DNA of 37,373 nucleotides from Chara braunii (taxonomy: Eukaryota > Streptophyta > Charophyceae > Charales > Characeae), in contig BFEA01001043.1 of the NCBI GenBank assembly GCA_003427395.1, positions 48,489 through 85,861 on the forward strand, in the 5' to 3' direction. The notes beneath the pieces are model-generated. The model was not told the origin of the DNA, made no database searches, and worked only from the letters and a program-made list of their open reading frames with translations. The translations under genes and the position numbers were made by a program. Shown here one piece after another: positions 30,143-37,373 of this stretch (the stretch's first letter is position 1; every line of letters starts with the position of its first letter).

Positions 30143-30336
30143 CGATTTTAATCAATTATTAAATGCCATTAAATCTTTAACTCTTCAAGAAGTAAATTTT
30201 TTTACAGATAAGCTTCAAGGTGAACTGGGTATGAGTTCTGATAATCTTCTTTCTTCAAGAGGAATACTAGCTGAGTCGACATCCTACAACAAGGAGGTAG
30301 AGGAGATTGAGGAAAAAACTGAATTTGATATTATTC

Positions 30337-30341
<5 letters not shown>
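30141..30341 (+). pseudogene. rpl12: Ribosomal protein L7/L12 (bL12) fragment, organelle-like
   Basis: 67 codons without a stop. The first part, VDFNQLLNAIKSLTLQEVNF, fits the L12 N-terminal dimerisation helix region. The last part, EEIEEKTEFDIILE, is the highly conserved start of the L12 C-terminal domain (consensus EEKTEFDVIL). The reading stops exactly where a second (GA)n tract starts, so the rest of the C-terminal domain is missing, as are the first residues. The AT-rich codons (TTA, AAT, TTT, CAA) contrast with the GC-rich hAT gene and suggest organelle, perhaps plastid, DNA or an exon of an organelle-targeted gene. Could be a nuclear insertion or an assembly join through GA repeats. 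Confidence 0.7.

Positions 30342-30420
<79 letters not shown>
30340..30420. repeat. (GA)n microsatellite downstream of the L12 fragment
   Basis: About 80 bases of pure GA that replace the expected continuation of the L12 reading frame. Confidence 0.95.
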
Positions 30421-30423
<3 letters not shown>

Positions 30424-30797
30424 TCACCCGGTTACAAGAACAATCCTGCAAGTGGCGGGGCATAACAGAAACTTCGTTCAGCTCACTGCTACCCTGCGCA
30501 TTTGGAGAATTTTCAAATTCTGGTAGTTGGGTGTTGGCACAAATTGGCTGGGAAAAAACTAGGTCCATCGGAAAAGCTAACTTAAAAGTGGGCCTGCACT
30601 GCAGCAACAATATTAAAAATATCACATGGTAAGACTGTTCCAAATAATAGTATCACTAAAAAATAATTAAAAAAAAAAAAAAATAGTACCACATGGTAAG
30701 AGTCCGTAAGACTTCCAAATATGGTAGGTAGCTATGCTATGCGGTGGGGTGGCAAAAGGGGTTGCTGTGGTGCACTGTCTGTCTCAGATGTATGGGT

Positions 30798-30831
30798 CTA
30801 CCATCTTCCTCCGAATAGAAGGTTTATTCAG
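30798..30831. mobile_element. Solo left terminus of the 'CTACCGTCTTC' TIR family
   Basis: CTACCATCTTCCTCCGAATA followed by GAAGG matches the TIR of the elements at 26230 and 36110 with four differences over 25 bases. No matching right end follows, so this is a truncated or solo end. Confidence 0.55.
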
Positions 30832-30897
30832 TCTATCAAGTTCTGACAACAACAACAAAAAAAAAGACTGAAGGCTGCCCCAAATACAGCTCTGAAA

Positions 30898-31258
30898 TAC
30901 TGCACCTGTGGGAAGGAAGCTGGCCCCTTAATGCAGTCGTGCTGGCTAATTACTTGTTTGCTGGCTGATTAAATACATTGCCAAAAAAAAAAACCTGCAC
31001 CTGTAGGAAGGAGGCTGCCCCCCTTAAACCACCAGTAAGTACTTCCTAGAGTCGTGCCCGTTAACGCGCCGCGATTTTAGGAAACGTACGGGCTACTACA
31101 GGAACGCCCAAATCCATCCAACTAGAAACGTTTCTACTCAAATTCTTTTCCGCGGCCGATAGCTGGGCCAAGTACTGGTGGTTTAAGGCGGTCGTGCTGG
31201 CTACTTACTTGTGCGCTGGCTGATTAAAAACATTGCCGAAAAAAAAAAAAAAAAAAAA
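30898..31258 (+). repeat. Direct repeats ending in poly-A
   Basis: GTCGTGCTGGCTAMTTACTTGT...GCTGGCTGATTAAA and ACATTGCCR followed by poly-A occurs at 30936-30991 and 31191-31258 (about 255 bases apart). CTGCACCTGTRGGAAGGARGCTG occurs at 30900 and 30995. The poly-A ends suggest retroposed copies or a duplicated retroposed segment. TACTGGTGGTTTAAGGCGG at 31173-31191 is close to the unit of the 21-bp minisatellite at 32806. Confidence 0.65.
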
Positions 31259-32805
31259 CAGTTAGGTACTGTTCAGGTGCACATCAAGCAGACTTGTGTG
31301 GGGCCTCACTGATGAATCACCAGGGAGGGAGGGACCCTGACCCTGACCCTGCACTTGTTTCTTTTCTTCTCCGCGAACTTGCACTGCTATTTCAAAAGCT
31401 GGAAATCCAGTTGACCGTCCCTCATATCCATCGTTGCGACAATGTGAAGAGCAAGGTCGCCTGCCTGGGCTGGGCAGAGCAGGAACCTCGCACGTCACAA
31501 ATTTTACGCTGTTTTAGAGAGCTTGTTTTTGTTTAGGATGGGAGTAGGGGTGACGGACCTAGACCAAACAATGCCCCTCCAACTCCTATCAGATTTCCCA
31601 GACCCCTTCCCCCCGAGTACTCTGGCAATTGTCTAGAATGCATGGTATGGCCATTAAGGAGAGTCAGGACTGGTCAGATCTGAAGGAAGATCGCAGTGGC
31701 TTTAGGGCAGGAAGGAACGCAACAAGAGAAAATGTCTCCATCGGGAGGCCACTTAGATTTAGAACTAAAAAAAAAAGGAAAAAAAAGAACTGTGGAATCA
31801 GCGTGGATGCTGCAGACGACAGGCGCCAACCCTCTGGTGCCACCCAGAGAAGGCTGGTGCCGATCGAAAGGATGCCCAGACGCTTCAAGTGGACTGCAGG
31901 TACTACAAAGACGACCAACGGGTGACTGATGGTTGAGCTGTGGAGGTTGAAAGGGCTGGGATTGAAGGAACGGGTACAGTAAGAGAGAAAAAGGGAGGGA
32001 GAGGAGGAGGGGGGGGAGGGGGGACTGGTGGGCATTAGTAGCTATCTGGTTCCTGGCATCAGGTGAAGAGGTTCTCCAACGTCTCCCTCTTCAGCAACCT
32101 GTTCAGTCAATCCTCAGGAAACCAGAGTAATCAATGGCGCTCCTTAGTGACTTTCCAGAGACTTTCCTGTGTATTCCAGAATCATTCTCAAAACAAGGGA
32201 AGCTGGAGCCGTTTTACGGCAGGTGACGCTCCCCACCAATAGACGGAGCCTTTTGTTAAAAAAAGAAAAAAAGGAAAAAAAGGAATACGGGTGGTTTGAT
32301 GGGTGGAGCATTTAGAATGCACCCACACTGACACCCACACCCACACCCACACCCACACCCACACCCACACCCATAACTCATTCCATGGGAGGGACCACAC
32401 ACACTCCCGGATCTAGTCGAACTCATTAGGACCATGTGGCCCCCTATCTCTATGTCTGACCTGAGCCATTTTTCTCTGATGCACCTTGCATGGAGCTGGG
32501 ACTTTCAGGGATGGGCAGCCGAAACAAAAGGGCTAGCTACGGTAGCCAAAATGAGGTTGGCGGCCAGCATTGTCTTTTTTTTTTTTTTTTGCTACGGCGT
32601 GCAGGACTTTTGGAGCCCCGGGAAAAGTGACTTGGAAGTACTGGTGGCTTATATAACTCCTAAAGAACCAGTACCCTGCCCAGCCTCCCCGTGTGCACCA
32701 GCTGCTGATTAACGGGGTTGGCTGCTGAAAGGCTTGCCCCTTGCCTACCCCTGTCCAGAGAAATTGAGTGGCAGGCTCTTAGTTGTATCGGAAAAAGAGA
32801 CCCAC
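31259..32805. other. Intergenic, no recognised gene; one (CCCACA)n microsatellite
   Basis: A (CCCACA)n run lies at 32331-32372 and a poly-T run at 32577-32590. Frames of around 100 codons (31629-31925 +, 31664-32035 -) have no recognised domain. Confidence 0.4.
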
Positions 32806-33165
32806 AGTTACTGGTGGTTTAAATGGGGTTACTGGTCGTTTACCTGTTGGTTTAACTGCATTTACTGGTGGTTTAACTGTGGTTACTGGTGGTTTAACTG
32901 CATTTACTGGTGGTTTAACTGCGGTCACTGGTGGTTTAACTGGGGTTACTGGTGGTTTAACTGCGGTTACTGGTGGTTTAACTGCAGTTACTGGTGGTTT
33001 AACTGCGGTTACTGGTGGTTTAACTGGGGCTACTGGCGGTTCAACTGCAGTTACTAGCGGTTTNGGTTTAACTGCAGTTACTGGTGGTTTAACTGCGGTC
33101 ACTGGTGGTTTAACTGCAGTTACTGGTGGTTTAACTGCGGTTACTGGTGGTTTAACTGGAGTTAA
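32806..33165 (+). repeat. 21-bp minisatellite, about 17 copies
   Basis: The unit is ACTGGTGGTTTAACTGCGGTT with minor drift, with an undetermined base at 33064 and a short disruption beside it. Because 21 is divisible by three, the array is open in several frames (TGGLTAV and WWFNCGY on plus, KPPVTAV on minus). These frames are repeat artefacts. Confidence 0.95.
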
Positions 33166-33271
33166 CATGGTTATGCTGTAACTTTCCAGTTGGTCAAGGG
33201 CAATGCACCACCAGTGGCATGCAGCCATGTGGCAGCAACAGCGCTGGTCCTTCAGCTTCGTTGGGGCGGGG

Positions 33272-33272
<1 letters not shown>

Positions 33273-33312
<40 letters not shown>
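33273..33312. repeat. Poly-G tract of about 40 bases
   Basis: Near-uninterrupted G run. The true length is uncertain because such runs are poorly sequenced. It has the potential to form G-quadruplexes. Confidence 0.9.
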
Positions 33313-34113
33313 CGGGTGTATAAATGGGGTTGAAAAGTGCTTCAAAAGAGGTTTAAACTTTAAAGGGGTGTGGCTTGGTTTGATAACTCGAAGTGGTCCG
33401 TTCCACCAAGAGTCCATTGGATGGTGAGGTAATTTACTGGAGTTGATTTTTCAATCATTTTTGTAAGTCTCCTTTTCTCGTCAATTGAATAGATCCAATT
33501 CGAGGAATTCTGCAAGGTTCGCCCGGTTCCCGCTTCCACTAGGGCTGGGGGGCTGCCCAACCTTGTTGCTTGTCACTGCTGTCTGGTCCAAAGTTGCCCT
33601 CTATACTGGTAGGGTGATGGTGGTCCTGAGTGCTGGTCGCACTGCACTGAGGTAGGATAGTAGGGATAGGGGGTGCGCTGGGAGAGTTAACGTGGGGAAG
33701 GGTAGGGAAGGTGGCCTACCCTGTCAGCCTGTGTCAGGACAGCCATCGGCTGCCGCTGCCAGCGCTCTACCGTGGGTCTGGTCCTTGGCCTCTACAACAC
33801 CCTTCTGCCTGTTCATGGATGGCGCGTGAGGCGTACATGGGGTGAGGCGAATGGGTGGGATTTTGGCGGCTGTGGCGCTCGATCAGGGCACAATGCCCCT
33901 GGTCATTGGTACTGAACCTGGATGGGGTATTTGTATGCAGCTGAGGGATGTCTCGCGAAAAAGCTCCCCAGCGTAGTGTGTGTCGGTATCTGGGGATCTT
34001 CTCCAGCTCGGGAGCGACCTCGCCTATTGACATCTGCCTTCTGAAGCGGCTTTATCACTACGGCGGCGTGCGGGACGTGTGATGCAGACTTACGGTTGCT
34101 GTGTCGTTTTAGA
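33313..34113. other. Intergenic, nothing recognised
   Basis: Minus-strand frame 33767-34033 has no recognisable domain. No repeat structure noted. Confidence 0.3.
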
Positions 34114-35038
34114 CTACCTTCTTACCCCAAAAAAAACGTACATACGTTATGCAACAAATTTTAGGTCACAACTTTTCCACAACGGCCTTTCGCGGGGTGT
34201 GTTGTATTCGAATACAACGTACGTACGGACGTTGTATTCGAATTCTGAGTTACGAGAGGGTGGCCCTGGCCCCTGGAATATATGCAAAAAAAAAAAAAAA
34301 AAAACAAACAAACAATAAAAGCCCTATACCTGTATCCAGTTCGTCCCTGAAATAGGCGCGTCACAGAAGGGGGCTCGCTCCACCACTCACCACATGCATT
34401 GAAAACAAAATTTGGTCGTGAATCTTTCCATTTATTAGCTGCCGATTCATTATTGTGAGAGGCGGAAGGCCCGGACCACCCTTCAATTCTTTGATTGGAA
34501 ATATATGCTGATTTCATCATTTCGATTTAAAACAACAACAACAACAACAACAACAACAAAAGAGACATGAAGGCTCAGGAAAAGTCCTGGTGTTCAGGAG
34601 GGGGTTGGTCCCCTCAGGGGCTCAGTCAGTCCCCGTAAGCGAAACTGGGTAATGCTCCCAGCAAGTTCACTCCCAGGTAGACTATGAGGACCCCGGCCTC
34701 ATCTGATTTCGGTGGGGGGGGGGGGAGGCAGGGGGGAGGAAAAAAATACGTTCCCCCCCTCAAATTTGGCAGCAAATTTCAACAATACTCTGAGGCAAAA
34801 GATGTTTGTATTGCATTGTTCTTGGACTTTTTTTTTTTTTTTGATTTTTTTGAACATTTTTTTAGATAGTGAAAAATGTCTCAAATGCTACAGAGTCCGA
34901 ATACAGCGTACGTACGTTGTATTTGACCGTACGTTCTATTCGAAAAAAAAAGAGCGATTCGCCGATTTCTAAAAGTCCGATTTTTTAGGGTAATTCGAAT
35001 AGAACGTACGTACGTTTTTTTTGGGGGTAAGAAGGTAG
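34114..35038. mobile_element. 925-bp TIR element related to the 'CTACCGTCTTC' family
   Basis: The left end is CTACCTTCTTACCCC, A-run, ACGTACATACGTT. The right end in reverse complement is CTACCTTCTTACCCCC, A-run, ACGTACGTACGTT. The terminal CTACCTTCTTACCC resembles CTACCGTCTTCACCC of the short MITEs, and ATTCGAATAGAACG adjoining its right arm is shared with them. Subterminal palindromes include GTTGTATTCGAATACAAC (34201-34218) and a near-perfect one centred on GTACGTAC at about 34908-34916. The interior has poly-A (34286-34304), a (CAA)n run (34531-34559) and no coding capacity. Non-autonomous. Confidence 0.75.
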
Positions 35039-35497
35039 CATATTTCTGTCATTTTCTTTGCTATCGTGCTGTTTTGGCGCCTGATCATCATATAGATGCT
35101 GGCTCTTTTGAATTTTGGTGAGTAAGTAGAGTAGATTACTCGATGCTGCATGTGGAGTGTTTGTCGTGGTGAGTAGCGGCAGTTGGGATAGCGTCGTCCT
35201 GTGAAGGCAGTGTTCTTGTAAGGAGCGATAGTGGAAATGAGTTTCGACTTCAAAAAAAAAAAAGAAAAAAGAAAAAAAGAATTGAGTTCAGTTCTATTTC
35301 GAATTCCGGGTGGTGGGTTGGGCTATGGGGTCTGCCTTAGGCCTTGCCCCCGCCGTGTGGGTGGTGGGGTAGTCCTATCGGAGGTGGTTTGACGTGGGGC
35401 TGATGGAGTCTGCCGTTTAGTGTGACCCTTCTTTTTTAAATAAGCTCCATCTATTGGTGGGGAGCTACCATGCGGGTGGTAAGGTAGTTTCACTGTT
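35039..35497. other. Intergenic, nothing recognised
   Basis: A-rich run at 35251-35281, then GC-richer sequence with GTGGGGTAGT-like motifs. No gene. Confidence 0.3.
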
Positions 35498-35509
35498 AGG
35501 ACGGTGGAT

Positions 35510-35607
35510 CCCCAGGAGTGATAGTGGTGCCTGCTCTTATCAGCACTCCTAGCATGACCTCCGGTGTTTGTGTAAAAAAAAAAAAAAAAAAAAAAAGAAG
35601 GGAAAAA
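35510..35607 (+). mobile_element. Short polyadenylated insert with 12-bp target-site duplication
   Basis: A body of about 64 bases ends in a poly-A run (35575-35596) and a short A/G tail. AGGACGGTGGAT occurs at 35498-35509 and, identically, at 35608-35619. The body folds: AGGAGTGATA pairs with TATCAGCACTCCT. This is the signature of a LINE-mobilised RNA, either a 5'-truncated LINE tail or a small RNA. The source was not identified. Confidence 0.75.
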
Positions 35608-35619
35608 AGGACGGTGGAT

Positions 35620-35880
35620 GTTCCGTGTGCTACTTAGGTTTTCACCTTTCTCCTGTTTGCCAGCTAAGGCTCTATCTTCTGATGAATTTAGTCTTGTTTT
35701 TTATACGAAGTGTATTAGGGTTTGCAGCGACTAGTGGTCTGGTTTTTGGGCTTGGCCGATGATGTCTCGTTGTCTCGGCCATCAACGGGGCCACCTACCT
35801 TTTTGTGAGGGAGGCCAGGCCCGTTTTCTGGCTTTTCTAATATACAAAGAGAAGCGGGGTGATGCTCCCTGTCCCTTTTG

Positions 35881-35918
<38 letters not shown>
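35620..35918 (+). mobile_element. Probable 3' end of a retroposed element with poly-A tail
   Basis: Sequence ending GCTCCCTGTCCCTTTTG followed by about 38 A residues (35881-35918). Long poly-A directly after a non-A-rich segment suggests a LINE 3' end or retroposed transcript. I find no readable flanking duplication and the left limit is unknown. Confidence 0.4.
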
Positions 35919-35922
<4 letters not shown>

Positions 35923-36109
35923 GAAAGAAGTAGATGGCATTGCAATTCTGTTTTTTCTTCTCTTCAAACTACACTATAGTTGTCTCTCAAATTCCTTTTG
36001 TGTGCCTTTCGCTACCTACCTACCTCTTATTCATAAGGCTATGTAGAGGGGATCCCTGTAAGGATAGTGACCTCTCACGGTGAAAGGGATATTGTATGTT
36101 GCCTTTGCC

Positions 36110-36219
36110 CTACTGTCTTCACCCGAATAGAACGCCCGGTCATTATAGCTGCATTTGGTGCAACTTTCAGTCCAGATACGCCATAATTACTGGGCGTTCT
36201 ATTCGGGTGAAGACGGTAG
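36110..36219. mobile_element. TIR MITE, family 'CTACCGTCTTC', copy 2
   Basis: Left CTACTGTCTTCACCCGAATA and right TATTCGGGTGAAGACGGTAG are inverted copies over about 37 bases with three mismatches. Interior AGCTGCATTTGGTGCAACTT matches AGCTGTATTTGGCACAACTT of copy 1 at 26230. 110 bases long. Directly followed by the inverted SINE copy at 36222. Confidence 0.85.
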
Positions 36220-36221
36220 TG

Positions 36222-36495
36222 GTTCAGGGTGCAGGGTTGGGGCCACCAGTGGGCGTCCGCCGTCCGGCTAACGCAAAGACCGAGTATGCACCTCCCTTTT
36301 CATTGTCCCCCACCCCCCCATGGAGTAGCAGCAGTGTCTAAGGCCAACCCTCTCCCACACACCACACACAACCCACTGACACTCACACTCACACTCACAC
36401 TCACACCCACACTCACACTCGCACTCACACTCACACTCACACTCACACTCACACTCACACTCACACCTGTGTTGGCCAAAGACCCTCCGAATATC
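36222..36495 (-). mobile_element. tRNA-derived SINE, copy 2 (inverted, 5'-truncated)
   Basis: Reverse complement matches 8700-8916: CCCCAACCCTGCACCCTGAA, GTTAGCCGG, GAAAAGGGAGG, TAGACACT, GGGTTGTGTGTGGTGTGTGG and GCCAACACAGGTGTGAGTG all recur in order. The TGTGAG microsatellite has expanded to about 90 bases (36378-36468). The tRNA-like head is absent, giving a 5' truncation. Its 3' end abuts the MITE at 36110-36219. Confidence 0.85.
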
Positions 36496-36879
36496 GATCA
36501 GAGGCAAAGGTAAGCTATAATTTTTCTGAAATTCTTTCAATACCAACCTACCACTTAACCTATAATTTTTCACCGCACAGGGTGATGTGCGGAGGTTGCC
36601 CGTGCGGCGTGGTGTCGTGCGCAGTTGGTGCGAATCTGTGCGGAGCTTGTTTTGTTTTGTTCCCTTCTTTTCTGGAGGAGAGGGGCCATGATTGCGGGAG
36701 TATGAGTGGACTGTGCGAGTCCGACAAACACAGAAAATGAGATCAGTCGCTGCAAGCCTGCAATGTGATTATCGGATGCAGTGGGTGTGGTGAGCAGTGT
36801 GTCAGGGTACATACCTGTTAACTGTTGCGGACACAGAAACACTGCGTCACCCAAGCACAAAGGGACAAACAACACAAAA

Positions 36880-36949
<70 letters not shown>

Positions 36950-37049
36950 AGTGGCAAGAGAGGACAAACTGCCAATAAGCCGCTAACCAAAGAAGCAAAT
37001 GATGAGAAGCACGGTTCAATCACTTTCATGCCTGTATAATTTCAAGTTC
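36496..37049. repeat. Intergenic with (CA)n microsatellite
   Basis: (CA)n at 36881-36945. The rest holds no recognisable gene. Long frames through the repeat are artefacts. Confidence 0.8.
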
Positions 37050-37373
37050 ATAGTTTCAAATTTGTTCGAACACAAAAGTCAACAAAACTTTGAACGCCGA
37101 ACATAAAAGTCAAAGTTTCAAATTTGTTGGAACATAAAAGTCAAAGTTTCAAATTTGTTGGAACATAAAAGTCAAAGTTTCAAATTTGTTCGAACACAAA
37201 TTTGTCCGAAGACAAAAGTCAAAAGTTTCAAATTTGTGCAAAGACAAAATTCGAAGTTTCAAATTTGTTCGAACACAAGTTTCAAATTTGTTCGAACACA
37301 AAAGTCAAACTTTCAAATTTGTTCGAACACAAAAGTCAAACTTTCAAATTTGTTCGAACACAAAAGTCAAAAC
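37050..37373. repeat. About 31-bp satellite with two palindromic motifs, running off the window
   Basis: The unit is like AGTCAAACTTTCAAATTTGT followed by TCGAACACAAA. GTTCGAAC at 37321 and 37352 shows the 31-base period, and 37267 to 37290 shows a 23-base shortened unit. CAAATTTG and GTTCGAAC are both palindromes. About ten copies are visible, the rightmost three being most homogeneous, so the array probably continues beyond the edge. Confidence 0.9.

Noticed and set aside
29698-30162. Arg/Glu repeat protein frames over (GA)n
   Set aside because: Pure microsatellite translations; only the L12-like segment in 30141-30341 has protein-like content.
32779-33417. Repeat protein (TGGLTAV or KPPVTAV) encoded by the 21-bp array
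   Set aside because: Open in several frames only because the unit length is a multiple of three; no start context, and an N lies in the frame.

Overview
This is a window of a large, repeat-rich eukaryotic nuclear genome. The evidence is long dinucleotide and trinucleotide microsatellites, decayed non-LTR retrotransposons, tRNA-derived SINEs with target-site duplications, U6 snRNA retro-fragments, and only one convincing protein-coding gene in 37 kb. A BED-DUF659-hAT protein, L1-type LINE remains and a plant-like U6 core point to the green lineage. My best guess is a charophyte alga such as Chara, but this is inference from style and not an identification.

The one strong gene is a 1764-residue, single-exon hAT-transposase-derived protein at 19137-24431 (+). 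It has an N-terminal BED zinc finger, a full hAT core that keeps D270, D328 and E664 plus the C352-x2-H355 pair, and a C-terminal extension of about 1000 residues. The extension holds acidic, Asn-rich and Gly/Val-rich tracts, two AT-hooks and a degenerate 'hydrophobic-Q-I/L-V-R-x-D' repeat. The 9.5 kb upstream (about 9640-19136) has no recognisable coding sequence. It is GC- and CT-rich and carries many palindromic bZIP/bHLH-type sites: 14 CACGTG cores, six of them in a 21-bp-unit array, and three TTGACGTCAA palindromes. It also has several tandem repeats and a plausible 5'-UTR intron acceptor 14 bases before the ATG.

Region by region: 1-2500 has a truncated hAT-like element end, microsatellites and decayed coding of unknown origin. 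2508-4290 is an L1-type LINE relic (endonuclease C-terminus, then reverse transcriptase). 4800-6150 has a tRNA-like relic, a U6 fragment and a 263-bp foldback. 6650-8130 is low-complexity TACCC-type sequence including one inverted-repeat element. 8580-8936 is a tRNA-derived SINE with TSD. 9640-19136 is the regulatory or leader region of the hAT gene. 24432-25910 is 3' flank with tandem duplications. 26230-36220 is a nest of short mobile elements: four loci of one TIR family, a second SINE, two U6 fragments, polyadenylated inserts, a 21-bp minisatellite, and a second, inverted copy of the first SINE. Also here is a fragment of ribosomal protein L12 coding sequence lying exactly between two (GA)n tracts. 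37050-37373 is a roughly 31-bp satellite running off the edge.

Single undetermined bases at 29958 and 33064 lie inside repeats, so local assembly around them is uncertain.
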